DNA of 64,000 nt from Streptomyces sp. MspMP-M5. GTDB lineage: Bacteria > Actinomycetota > Actinomycetes > Streptomycetales > Streptomycetaceae. The stretch covers positions 18,307 through 82,306 of the forward strand of contig NZ_KB891902.1 in the NCBI RefSeq assembly GCF_000373585.1. Reading direction: 5' to 3'. Below the pieces are notes generated by a model. It was not told where the DNA came from. It ran no database searches and saw only the letters and a list, made by a program, of their open reading frames with translations. The translations under genes and the position numbers were made by a program. Below, piece by piece: positions 24,131 through 32,652 of the stretch (the stretch's first letter is position 1; every line of letters begins with the position of its first letter).

Positions 24131-25564
24131 CTAAGAATGGTCGGCGGTCGCATGGGGCCGGCGGCGGGCCAGGGTGAGGTGGATACCGGAGGATTCCAGG
24201 GTGTCCGGCAGCGGCCGGTGGGGATCGAGCCGAGGGCGGCCCGCGGTGACGCGGTGCTCGCGGAGCAGCTGTGCGCAGACCTCGGTGGCGACCATGAGCC
24301 CGAGCCGATCGCCCGGGCAGCGGCCCTCGCCATGGCCGAACGGCGCCATCCGCGGGTCGTGTTCGGCCCCCTCGGCCAGCCAGCGGCTGGGGATGAACAG
24401 ACTTCCGCCGGGGACCACGTCGCTGTCACGCTGCAGGAACCCGATGGGGACGAGGACGTGCGTCCCGGCCGGGCAGGGCATCCCGCGCCAGGTGGTGTCG
24501 GTGCGCAGGATCCGTAGCAGGTCGGGCACGATCGGGTAGAGCCGCAGGCTTTCCAGGGCGCAGGCCCCCAGCCGGGTGGTGTCGAGCGCATGCGGCGTTT
24601 CGTGCAGCGCGGCCTGTTCGGCGGGGTGGCAGGCGAGCAGCAGCAGCGTACGGGCGACGATGGCGGCGACCGAGTCGAGCGCCAGGAGCCAGTGGTGGGC
24701 CTGGCCCACGGCGTCGACGTCCGCGTCACAGGCAGTGGCCCTGACCCGCCCGAGCAGGGTGGCCGCCGGGGCGTGCGGGGCGTAGGCATGCAGCCGGGTG
24801 GCAGCGGCTTCGTACAGCCGCTGGTTGGCCGCAGTGGGGCCCCGTCGCACCGCTCCCCAGTTGCCCTCCTTGCGCAGGGTGAGCAGCCAGCGGTGCAACT
24901 CCTCGTCCCCGGCGGCCTGGTCGCCCAGCGTGATACGGCGTGAGATGCGTTGAACGGTGTGCCGCAGCCGGGCGAACGGGAGGGCGGGGCCGGTGGTGAG
25001 CCGGGTGCATTCCTCGGCGACGATGGTGCGGAACGCGTCCCAGGAGGGGTGTACCGGCTCGTGGCGCGCCAGCACCTGGTCGTTGAGGACGCGCCGCCTG
25101 TCGCGCAGTTCGCCGTGGGAGCAGATGACCCCCGTGGGTTCGAAGACCGTGAGCATCTTGGTCTTGTCCACCGCGTCCAGGGCCAGTTCGCGCACCGGGC
25201 GGGCGAAGAACTCCTGGACGTCGGCGGGGTCGAGCAGGACGAGCAGGTCACCGGAGGGCCCGCCGATCCACACCGGGGCCCCGTCGTGGCCGGCGCGCAG
25301 GGCCCGCAGGGTCGCGGCCGACCAGCGTGGCTGCCCCGCCGCGCCCAGCAGCCTGATGACCGCGGGGCGCGGGGACGGGACCCCTCGTACGAAGGCGGGC
25401 AGGGTGTGGGTGAGAGCGAAGCGGAGGGATGCGCCCCGGCTCGCGCGGCGCGGCCGTACGGCGGTGTGCCCGTCTGGCGTGGCGGGCAGGACGCCGGCTT
25501 CTGTGGAGCCGTCCGCGGGGCTGTGGGGACCGGCCGGGCCGGCGGCGGACACGGGCTGGGTCAT
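24131..25564 (-). CDS. Cytochrome P450 with unusual I-helix
   Basis: The 477-residue protein has ExxR as ESLR (about 338-341) and the heme loop FGHGEGRCPG with Cys about 416. The I-helix reads LLALDSVAAIVA (about 293-304): the usual AGxDT/ET oxygen-activating Thr is replaced, with Asp-Ser at an approximate equivalent. P450s that act on hydroperoxides (CYP74, fungal Ppo P450 domains) or use H2O2 also deviate here. The start overlaps the stop of the FAD dehydrogenase gene by 4 bp, and the stop lies 11 bp before the lipase start. Confidence 0.88.
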   Translation of the reverse strand: MTQPVSAAGPAGPHSPADGSTEAGVLPATPDGHTAVRPRRASRGASLRFALTHTLPAFVRGVPSPRPAVIRLLGAAGQPRWSAATLRALRAGHDGAPVWIGGPSGDLLVLLDPADVQEFFARPVRELALDAVDKTKMLTVFEPTGVICSHGELRDRRRVLNDQVLARHEPVHPSWDAFRTIVAEECTRLTTGPALPFARLRHTVQRISRRITLGDQAAGDEELHRWLLTLRKEGNWGAVRRGPTAANQRLYEAAATRLHAYAPHAPAATLLGRVRATACDADVDAVGQAHHWLLALDSVAAIVARTLLLLACHPAEQAALHETPHALDTTRLGACALESLRLYPIVPDLLRILRTDTTWRGMPCPAGTHVLVPIGFLQRDSDVVPGGSLFIPSRWLAEGAEHDPRMAPFGHGEGRCPGDRLGLMVATEVCAQLLREHRVTAGRPRLDPHRPLPDTLESSGIHLTLARRRPHATADHS

Positions 25565-26964
25565 GCTTCCACGACCTTTCCCGGGTTGAGGAGGTTGCGC
25601 GGGTCGAAGAGCCGCTTGATGTCCCGGTGCAACGCACGGCTCACGGCGTCGAGTTCGCGGCCGAGCCAGTCGCGCTTCAGGGTGCCGATGCCGTGTTCGC
25701 CCGTGGTGGTGCCGCCCAGTGCCAGTCCCGCCGCCATGATGTCGTCATAGGCGGTCCTGGCCCGGTGCACCTCGTCGGGATCGGACTCGTCGAAGACCAC
25801 CGTGGGGTGCAGGTTGCCGTCCCCCGCGTGGCCGAGGGTGAAGATCCGCAGCCGGTGGCGCCGCGCGATCTCCTCGATCGTGCCGACGAACTTGGGCAGT
25901 TCGGACGGGGGCACGGCCACGTCCTCGATGAACGCCGTCGGCCGCCCGCCGAGGGACGCGGCGAACGCACCCAGCGCGGGGGACACCAGCCGCCGGGCCT
26001 CGATGATCTTCTGCGACTCCTCCGCGGTGCCGGCGGCCACCACCTGGTCGGCGCCGGCGTCCTCGCACAGCGCCTTCATCGCCGCGAGGTCCGGTGCCGG
26101 GTCGGGGGCGTCGCTCTCCACGATGAGGGTGGCGGCGCTGTCGGGCCGCAGCAGCGCGTGCCCGAACTCGGCGACGGCCTGGGAGGTCGCACGGTCCAGC
26201 AGTTCCACGGCCGAGGGGGCGTACCCGCCGCCGGTGATGGCCGCGACCGCGTGCCCGGCCGCGGCCAGGCTCGGGAACTGCGCGAGCAGCGCGAGCGCGG
26301 CGGACCGGGCGGGCCGCAGGGCGAGCGTGGCACCGACGATGACTCCGAGAGTGCCCTCCGAGCCGACGAAGAGCCGGGTCAGGTCGTACCCGGCCACGCC
26401 CTTGGCCGTGTCGCGCCCGGTGCGCATGCGCCGCCCGTCGGGGAGCACCACGTCCAGGCCGAGAACGTAGTCGGCCGTCACGCCGTACTTCACACAACAG
26501 ATACCGCCGGCCCCGGTGGCGATGTTGCCGCCGATCGTGCAGGTCTCCCAGGACGCGGGGTCGGGCGGGTACGTCAGTCCGTGCTCGGCGACGGCGTCGT
26601 TGAGGCGCTTGGTGACGACGCCCGGCTCACACTTCACGAGCCGGTTGACGGGGTCGATCGTGCCGATCCGGTCCATGCGGGTGGTGGAGAGCACGACGCA
26701 GCCGTCGACCGCGTTCGCACCACCGGCCAGTCCGGTGCGCGCGCCCTGCGGGACGACGGGGACGCCGCACTCGTACGCGGTCCTCATCACCTCCTCGACC
26801 TGGGCGGCGGTACGTGGCAGGACGACGACGGCGGGAGAACCGGCCACCGAGAACGGCGCGGCGTCCCGGGCATGAGCAGCCAGCGCTCCGGGGTCGGTCA
26901 GCAGGGTGTCGGCGGGGAGCCGGTCCCGGAGTTCGCTCAACAGCCGTGCGGAGTCAGGGGACAT
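25561..26964 (-). CDS. FAD-linked 2-hydroxyacid dehydrogenase, GlcD/D-lactate-dehydrogenase type
   Basis: The 467-residue VAO-family flavoprotein has the FAD-binding VVPQGARTGLAGGANAVDG, GYDLTRLFVGSEGTLGVIVG, and the C-terminal GEHGIGTLKRDWL. Relatives oxidise D-2-hydroxy acids (glycolate, D-lactate, D-2-hydroxyglutarate, D-mandelate) to 2-oxo acids. I chose ATG at 26964 because GGAAGG precedes it. It follows the decarboxylase gene by 79 bp and overlaps the P450 gene by 4 bp; a 2-hydroxy fatty acid is a plausible substrate. Confidence 0.9.
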   Translation of the reverse strand: MSPDSARLLSELRDRLPADTLLTDPGALAAHARDAAPFSVAGSPAVVVLPRTAAQVEEVMRTAYECGVPVVPQGARTGLAGGANAVDGCVVLSTTRMDRIGTIDPVNRLVKCEPGVVTKRLNDAVAEHGLTYPPDPASWETCTIGGNIATGAGGICCVKYGVTADYVLGLDVVLPDGRRMRTGRDTAKGVAGYDLTRLFVGSEGTLGVIVGATLALRPARSAALALLAQFPSLAAAGHAVAAITGGGYAPSAVELLDRATSQAVAEFGHALLRPDSAATLIVESDAPDPAPDLAAMKALCEDAGADQVVAAGTAEESQKIIEARRLVSPALGAFAASLGGRPTAFIEDVAVPPSELPKFVGTIEEIARRHRLRIFTLGHAGDGNLHPTVVFDESDPDEVHRARTAYDDIMAAGLALGGTTTGEHGIGTLKRDWLGRELDAVSRALHRDIKRLFDPRNLLNPGKVVEA

Positions 26965-27043
26965 ACAGCCTTCCAGAGTCGTGCCGGCACGGGGTTCGCG
27001 CGGCCGCGGGCGGACGAGCGGACGGCGGGAAGCCCGCCGGCAA

Positions 27044-28648
27044 TCACAGCGAGGGCAGTTCCGTCGTGACGGGCACATCGATCAATACGGGACCGTCACG
27101 CTGCGCCGTCGCTTCCCGTACGAGTTTCGTGAGGTCCCCGGCACTCTCGGCGCGCAGGGACCGCACCCCGTACCCGGCGGCGATCGCGAGGATGTCGATT
27201 CCGGGAATCTCCAGGCCGGGAGCACCTTGGGCGTGTTCGAGCTGCGCGAACCACTGCAGGATCGCGTAGCGCGCGTTGCTCAGCACCACGAAGGTCACCG
27301 GCACCCGGTAGGCCGCCGCGGTCCACAGAGCCTGTACGGCGTAGTGGACCGAGCCGTCGCCGAGGACGGCGACGACCGGCCGCTCGGGAGCGCCGAGTTG
27401 CGCACCTACGGCCGCGGCGGCCCCGAATCCGAGCCCACCGCCTGCGGAGAAGAGATAGGAGCCGGGGGTGCCGATCCGTGCCGCCTGGTGGAACTGCGGA
27501 ACGTTGGACGGCGACTCGTTCACCCACAGCGTGTTTCCCGGCGCTCCCTCCGCAACGGCCGCCAGCGCGGCACCAGGCGACAGCAGCCCGTCTTCCGCCT
27601 GTGGCACGGGCGTTGGCCGATGCGGCGGCAATGCGGACTCGCCGTCCGGGAAGTGTTCGGCGAGTGCCTGGGCCGTCAGCGCGAGATCGGCGACGACCGC
27701 GTCACCGACGGGCGCCCTGGCGGCCTCGTCGGCGTCCCTGGTGAGCAGGACGAGTTCGGCACCGTCGGGCAGGTACGGGCCAGGTACGTAGGGGTAGTAG
27801 CGGAAGACCTGCGCCCCGATGACGACGATCAGGTCGTGGCCCTCCAGGGCGCGAGCGAGCGGACCGATGGCGGGCGGCAACTCACCCCGGTACAGCGGAT
27901 GGTCGTGCGGAAAGGAGACACGGGCCGAGGCGGGCGCTCCCCACACCGGGATGCCGCCGCGCTCGGCCAGGCGGACGACCGCGTCCCAGGCACCGGCCGC
28001 GTCCACATCGTCCCCCACGACCAGGACGGCGGAACAGGCTGCCGCGATGCGGTCGGCGAGCGCACGAACGGTCTCCGCCCGCGGTGCGCCGGCGTGCTCG
28101 ACTCTACGAGCTGCCGTCTTCAGCGCGGCCCGATCCTCCTCCCCCGTGACGGCCGCGTCGAAATCATCCATGGGCAGGGAGAGGAACACCGGCCCGTGCG
28201 GCGGGGTTTCGGCGACCTGCACGGCGCGGGCGAGTGCGGCCGGTACGTCGGCCGGACGTGGCGGCTCGTACGCCCACTTGACGGCCGGCTGCGGCAACAG
28301 CGTGGGCTGAGGGTTGGACAGCAGCGCTTCCATGGTCAGCATCGCCCGCACCTGCTGGCCCGCGGTGACCACCATGGGCGTGCGATTGGCGCGGGCGTTC
28401 AGTATGGCGCCCATCGCGTTCCCGGTGCCCGGACCCGTGTGCAGGTTGACGAGGGCGGTGGTCCCGGACGCGAGCGCGTACCCGTCCGCCATGCCGACGA
28501 CGACGGCCTCCTGGAGACCGAGGACATAGCGGAAATCGTCGGGGAAGTGCTTGAGGAACGGAAGTTCGGTCGAGCCGGGGTTGCCGAAGACCGTGGTCAT
28601 GCCACGTGCCCTCAAGACATCGAGGGCCGATTCCCGGACTGTGCGCAT
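27044..28648 (-). CDS. Thiamine-diphosphate-dependent decarboxylase, benzoylformate-decarboxylase-like
   Basis: The 534-residue enzyme has the catalytic Glu in YVLGLQEAVVVGMADGYA, GNPGSTELPFL with the Ser and NLHTGPGTGNAMG with the His that are typical of benzoylformate decarboxylase, and the ThDP/Mg motif GDGSVHYAVQALW. It should decarboxylate a 2-oxo acid to an aldehyde. GGGAAGGGA precedes the ATG. As first gene of the minus-strand run and followed by a 2-hydroxyacid dehydrogenase, it fits a 2-hydroxyacid to aldehyde route; mandelate is the textbook alternative substrate. Confidence 0.88.
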   Translation of the reverse strand: MRTVRESALDVLRARGMTTVFGNPGSTELPFLKHFPDDFRYVLGLQEAVVVGMADGYALASGTTALVNLHTGPGTGNAMGAILNARANRTPMVVTAGQQVRAMLTMEALLSNPQPTLLPQPAVKWAYEPPRPADVPAALARAVQVAETPPHGPVFLSLPMDDFDAAVTGEEDRAALKTAARRVEHAGAPRAETVRALADRIAAACSAVLVVGDDVDAAGAWDAVVRLAERGGIPVWGAPASARVSFPHDHPLYRGELPPAIGPLARALEGHDLIVVIGAQVFRYYPYVPGPYLPDGAELVLLTRDADEAARAPVGDAVVADLALTAQALAEHFPDGESALPPHRPTPVPQAEDGLLSPGAALAAVAEGAPGNTLWVNESPSNVPQFHQAARIGTPGSYLFSAGGGLGFGAAAAVGAQLGAPERPVVAVLGDGSVHYAVQALWTAAAYRVPVTFVVLSNARYAILQWFAQLEHAQGAPGLEIPGIDILAIAAGYGVRSLRAESAGDLTKLVREATAQRDGPVLIDVPVTTELPSL

Positions 28649-28989
28649 GGTGGTCCCTTCCCGCGAAGTCGACGGTGACGGCGGTCACAGCGCGCGAAGG
28701 TCAATACAGCACGAGGGATGCGGTCTGACAAAACGTCCGGATCTCTCCGTTTGGCCGCCTCCGAACCGCCGCACCAGGCTCTTCTCCGCAACAGCAACGG
28801 ACTTCTGTCAACGACGCGTTCGGCAAACCCCACGTGCCGGCGTTCTTCCGACTTGCCGCGGAGTGGATGCGATGAGGCCAGGCAGGTCACAGGAGTGCTC
28901 GGGACAGCTTTACTCGGTCAGCATGGATCCGGCGGCCGTCGACCGCTCGTTAGCCGACGATGGCCCGTTAGCCGACGGCGGCCCGTTGA
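28649..28989. other. Intergenic region upstream of the lipid-oxidation operon
   Basis: No gene is supported. It should hold the operon promoter; a TTGACA hexamer on the minus strand at 28811-28806 has no good -10 partner. Near 28945-28990, after the HMG-CoA reductase stop, CCCGTTAGCCGACG-like repeats occur. Confidence 0.45.
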
Positions 28990-30033
28990 CTACCCTTGCT
29001 TGCGCTCCAGGTGGATGTGCGCGCGCATGAGTTCGCCCGGGTTCGTCAGCGCCGCCAGGGTCGAGAGTTCGCCGCACAGCACCGTGGCGGCCGCGATGAC
29101 GGCGAGCCGGCGCGCGTTCGCTCCCGGCTCGCGCTCGGTCCGGCAGCCGAGCCGCGTCAGATTGGCCTCGACGAAGTCCAGATCCTTGCCGTTGCCGACC
29201 GTACCCACGATCAGGTTCGGCAACGTGCACGAGAAATAGAGGTCGCCCTCCCGGTCTTCGGCCACGGTCACCCCCTGTGAGCCTTCGACGATGTTTGCCG
29301 CGTCCTGGCCGGTGGCCAGGTAGAAGGCGAGCAGCATGTTCGCGTAGTGCGCGTTGGCCGAGCGTATTCCGCCGGCGAGCAACGTGCCGATCAGGTTCTT
29401 GCGCACGTTCAGTTCGGCAATCTTGGCGGCCGTGGTGTGCAGCATGTCGGTAACCACGGAGCGCGGCACGAGCAGTTCGGTTACCACGTTCTTTCCACGG
29501 CCCAGGATTCCGTTGATGGCCGTCGCTTTCTTGTCGGTGCAGTAGTTCCCGGAAATCGACCCGTAGGAAACCCCTGGAACGATGCTCAGGATGTGCCCCA
29601 GGAGCGCGTCGGCCGCGAGCGTCGCCATGTTGTGTCCGGACGCGTCGCCGGTGGTGAACTCGAACCGGATGAACAACAAGTTGGCCGTGATCTCGTGCCG
29701 GATGCCTACCAGTTCGGCGAATCCGCTGCAGGCGCGCACGACCTTGCACAAGTCGTCGAACTGCGCGTCGAGCTGGCGCGCGGCCGCGTAAGCGGTCTGC
29801 GCGTCCTCGGCTTCGACGAGCACCGAGCGGGTCATCCGTTCGTCGACGAGGGTGGCGACGATACCGCGCTCGGTCTGCCGGGATATCTTTGCGCCGCGCC
29901 CCACGGAAGGCCACAGCGGTGACTCGTAGGTGGCGAGCGGGACTTCGGTCTCCGTCGTTGCGATATTTCCCGAAATCCTCAGTGGGCCCACCCACCGCAT
30001 GGGGACCCCGGCGATTCCGTGAGCGTCGTTCAT
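28990..30033 (-). CDS. Hydroxymethylglutaryl-CoA reductase, class I
   Basis: The 347-residue protein closely resembles, from memory, the HMG-CoA reductase of the Streptomyces mevalonate cluster: GVPMRWVGPLRISGN, TTGDASGHNMATLAAD (catalytic Asp), NYCTDKKATAINGILGRGK (catalytic Lys) and a C-terminal RAHIHLERK with the His. It reduces HMG-CoA to mevalonate with NADPH. In known clusters it sits with mevalonate kinase and HMG-CoA synthase genes; none is in this window, so it is an orphan here. ATG at 30033 was chosen because conserved sequence begins there. Confidence 0.93.
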   Translation of the reverse strand: MNDAHGIAGVPMRWVGPLRISGNIATTETEVPLATYESPLWPSVGRGAKISRQTERGIVATLVDERMTRSVLVEAEDAQTAYAAARQLDAQFDDLCKVVRACSGFAELVGIRHEITANLLFIRFEFTTGDASGHNMATLAADALLGHILSIVPGVSYGSISGNYCTDKKATAINGILGRGKNVVTELLVPRSVVTDMLHTTAAKIAELNVRKNLIGTLLAGGIRSANAHYANMLLAFYLATGQDAANIVEGSQGVTVAEDREGDLYFSCTLPNLIVGTVGNGKDLDFVEANLTRLGCRTEREPGANARRLAVIAAATVLCGELSTLAALTNPGELMRAHIHLERKQG

Positions 30034-30142
30034 CGTGCATTTCCCGTCGTCTGGCAGATGGCACCAAGGCGCCGACGACGCGGGCCCATTCGCGCGCGTC
30101 TCGACTCCGCGGTCGGTCCGCAGCAGCGTAGAGCGCCGTGGA

Positions 30143-30946
30143 TCATCCAGGCGCACCGGTCCCCGCACGGTGGGTGGTTGTCCGTCCGTCGTTCGAACTC
30201 GGCTCGGTGGCGCTGTTGGGGGTGCGGGTTGTTTCGGTTCTGGTGTAGAGGACTTCGCGTCCCTGGTCGGCGGCGCGGATGAGCGCTTCGCTGACGAAGT
30301 CGAGGAAGCGGGCGGCGTTTTCGAGGCGGGCGGCGGCAGGGGTGCCGTGGCCGAGGACGCCGACGCCTTGCCGTGCGGTTTCGATGAACTGGTCGTTGGC
30401 TCGGGCGCTGCGGATCATTGCCTGATACCAGAGGTCGTCGTCGACGGTGTAGCGCTCACGGCGGTGGTGTTCGTCGCGTTCCCGGCGGACGAGGTCCTGG
30501 CTCTCCAGGAAGGTGATGGCCTTGGAGATGGATGCGGGGCTGACCTGGAGGCGTTGGGCGAGTTGGGAGGCGGTGAGGCTGCCGGTGTCGGTGGTGTAGA
30601 GGCAGCCCAGGACCCGGGCCATCATCTTGGGCAGGCCCGAGTTCATATAGACGGTGGTGAGGGCCTCTTGGTAGTCGCGCACGGCCTCGGCGTCGCGTCC
30701 GTAGGGTTGCGGGGATGCCTGTGCTCCCGCCGGTGCGGCCTGTCGGCGCCGGTGAGTGCGTTGCTGGGTGGCGCGGTGGGCGAGGTCGGCGCGGTAGGCG
30801 GTGGGGCCGCCGTTCCGTGTCACCTCACGCGTGATGGTGGAGGTTGGGCGATCCAGGCGGCGGGCGATCTCGGCGTAGGCCAAGCCGTCGGCCAACCCCG
30901 TCGCGATCTGCTGGCGTTCGGCCTGAGTGAGCCTGCCTCCCGGCAT
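30143..30946 (-). CDS. GbsR/MarR-like regulator with an extra N-terminal helix-turn-helix
   Basis: The 267-residue protein has a resolvase/IS30-like HTH at residues 5-45 (RLTQAERQQIATGLADG, YAEIARRLDRPTSTITREVT) and a second winged helix at about 115-175 (LTASQLAQRLQVSPASISKA). A helical C-terminus follows. GGAGGG precedes the ATG. It is divergent from the DUF4097 gene, and three GTTGC boxes lie between the two, so it probably controls that gene and itself. Confidence 0.82.
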   Translation of the reverse strand: MPGGRLTQAERQQIATGLADGLAYAEIARRLDRPTSTITREVTRNGGPTAYRADLAHRATQQRTHRRRQAAPAGAQASPQPYGRDAEAVRDYQEALTTVYMNSGLPKMMARVLGCLYTTDTGSLTASQLAQRLQVSPASISKAITFLESQDLVRRERDEHHRRERYTVDDDLWYQAMIRSARANDQFIETARQGVGVLGHGTPAAARLENAARFLDFVSEALIRAADQGREVLYTRTETTRTPNSATEPSSNDGRTTTHRAGTGAPG

Positions 30947-31033
30947 TACGGCCCTCCTTCGTGCCCCGCGGGCGCTCTCGTTGGTGCTGCTCGGTGTTCC
31001 TCGACGCCCCCACCATAGCGTTCACCGCCAGAG

Positions 31034-31087
31034 CATTGCAACGGCCAATGAATCTATCGTTGCGTTAAACAAGAGGTCGTTGCAATG
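31034..31087. promoter_or_regulatory. Phased GTTGC boxes in the divergent promoter
   Basis: CATTGCAACG (31034-31043) and its inverse CGTTGCAATG (31078-31087) flank a third CGTTGC at 31058. The core hexamers begin at 31038, 31058 and 31078, exactly 20 bp apart, so all face one side of the helix. The GbsR-like regulator next door is the obvious candidate ligand. Confidence 0.65.
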
Positions 31088-31211
31088 ATTCTCCCCATTC
31101 AACCTGCAGAGATGGCGTTTTGTGGCGAACTCATTGTTGTCCAATCATGGAAAGCAACGTAGCGTTTCTGTCGTTGGGAAACACCGAGTCGTGAGTGCAA
31201 GGGAGAGCATG

Positions 31212-31874
31212 ATGCAGAAGTTCGACACCCCCGCCCCGATCGCCGTCGTTCTGGATGTCCCCGCCGGACGTGTCCAGTTCATCGCCGCCGACCGCGCCGA
31301 CACCGTGGTCGAGGTCCTGCCTGTGAGCGCCTCGAAGAGCCGCGATGTGAAGGCAGTTGAGCAGACCACGGTTGAGTACGCCGACGGCGTCCTGCGGATC
31401 GTCTCTGCGGTCAAGGACCAGTACTTCGGCCCCTCCGGTTCGATCGAGGTGACGGTCAAGCTGCCCGCTGGTTCGCGGGTCGAGGCCAGGACCGCCAGCG
31501 CCGAACTGAGGACCCTCGGCCGCCTCGGCGACGTCACGTTCGAAGGTGCGTACCGTCAGATCAAGCTGGACGAGACCGCGAGCCTGCGCCTGACCGCGAT
31601 CGACGGTGACGTCGAGGTCGGCCGACTGGGCGGCCCCGCGGAGATCAGCACCACACGGGGCGACATCCGCATCACGGAGGCCATGGCCGGCAAGGTCGTG
31701 CTCACCACCCAGTCCGGCGACATCACCATCGGCGCCGCCACCGGCGTCTCGGCCACCCTGGACGCTGGCACCAGCCACGGCCGCATCAGCAACGCCCTCA
31801 AGAACAACGGCGCCGCCGAACTCGACATCCGTGCCACCACCTCCAACGGCGACATCACCGCCCGCAGCCTCTGA
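31212..31874 (+). CDS. DUF4097-family beta-repeat protein
   Basis: The 220-residue protein is a series of short beta strands with turns such as SAELRTLGRLGDVTFEGA, TTRGDIRITEAMAGKVVL and TQSGDITIGAATG, the parallel beta-helix-like pattern of DUF4097 (related to anti-sigma-associated adhesin-like proteins). No signal peptide is visible. GGGAGAG precedes the second of two adjacent ATGs, which I take as start. Function unknown; probably under the divergent regulator. Confidence 0.82.
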   Translation: MQKFDTPAPIAVVLDVPAGRVQFIAADRADTVVEVLPVSASKSRDVKAVEQTTVEYADGVLRIVSAVKDQYFGPSGSIEVTVKLPAGSRVEARTASAELRTLGRLGDVTFEGAYRQIKLDETASLRLTAIDGDVEVGRLGGPAEISTTRGDIRITEAMAGKVVLTTQSGDITIGAATGVSATLDAGTSHGRISNALKNNGAAELDIRATTSNGDITARSL

Positions 31875-32181
31875 GCGAGCAGGGCCAGGACAGGACTGGC
31901 CGGCCGGGCCCACCGCCAGGGCGATCGGGCCCACCGCCAGGGCGGTCGGGATCACCAACTGGACTCCTCGGCCGGACAGTTCGCCCGGATCTGCGCGACC
32001 GTCCGCGCCGCATGCTCACACCGTGCGCGCCGCGCGCTCACGGAGCTCAGCAGGGGAGGGGACAAACATGCCAGGACTCGATCGTCTCAGGGAATCGAGC
32101 GTCCACCAGACCCGGAGCGGTTCAGAGCGGACGGACGGATAATCTGGGCCTGCCAGCAAAGATCGCGGAAGGGCGGAGCAC
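31875..32181. other. Intergenic region with a 21-bp direct repeat
   Basis: Two copies of CGGGCCCACCGCCAGGGCG (about 31906 and 31927) lie downstream of the DUF4097 gene. No gene is supported. The rest is the upstream region of the EF-hand gene. Confidence 0.5.
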
Positions 32182-32400
32182 ATGGCAGACATCGTGGAGA
32201 CGGCGGCGCGGAAGGTCTTCGACCGCTACGACATCGACGGGAACGGTCAGGTCACCGCAGCGGAATACCGGCAGGTCGTTGCGGAGTTGGAGGGCTCGGA
32301 GATCACCGAGTCGCAGGCTCAGGAGCTGATCGACTCCCTCGACACCAACGGCGACCGCCAGATGTCCTTCGAGGAGTTCTGGGCGGCCATGAATGGCTGA
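32182..32400 (+). CDS. Small EF-hand calcium-binding protein
   Basis: The 72-residue protein has two EF-hand loops: DIDGNGQVTAAE at about 17-28 and DTNGDRQMSFEE at about 53-64. Ligand positions 1, 3, 5 and 12 are filled in both. It resembles the calmodulin-like CalD/CabD-type proteins of Streptomyces. It is single and followed by a strong hairpin. Confidence 0.92.
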   Translation: MADIVETAARKVFDRYDIDGNGQVTAAEYRQVVAELEGSEITESQAQELIDSLDTNGDRQMSFEEFWAAMNG

Positions 32401-32407
32401 CACGGTC

Positions 32408-32435
32408 GGGTCCGGCACGTGAACGTGCCGGACCC
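32408..32435 (+). terminator. Perfect 12-bp hairpin after the EF-hand gene
   Basis: GGGTCCGGCACG, loop TGAA and CGTGCCGGACCC begin 8 bp past the stop codon. Confidence 0.88.
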
Positions 32436-32652
32436 GGTTCGCCACCCTGCCGATGCTGGAACAAGACCACCGCATGGCTCCGTCATGACTGCCGTCAGCG
32501 CAACGATCCCGGCGGGAACGGAAGGGGCTGCCCATGGGATGGCGTGAGGTCGGGAAAACTGCTGCTGTGGCCATGCAACCGGCACGCGTCTAGGGTGCTC
32601 CCGCAATCTGTCAGGCATGCTCAGGCGTGCGGGGGAAGGTGAAGGTTTCACG

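Noticed and set aside
25429..28678. Long plus-strand frames over the dehydrogenase and decarboxylase genes
   Set aside because: Gly/Arg/Val-rich with no motifs; the minus strand encodes clear FAD and ThDP enzymes.
28806..28811. TTGACA as -35 of the lipid operon
   Set aside because: No TANNNT hexamer at 16-18 bp; could be chance.
30833..30940. IS30-like helix-turn-helix hinting at a transposase
   Set aside because: No DDE catalytic domain or terminal inverted repeats; the second winged helix shows that it is a regulator.
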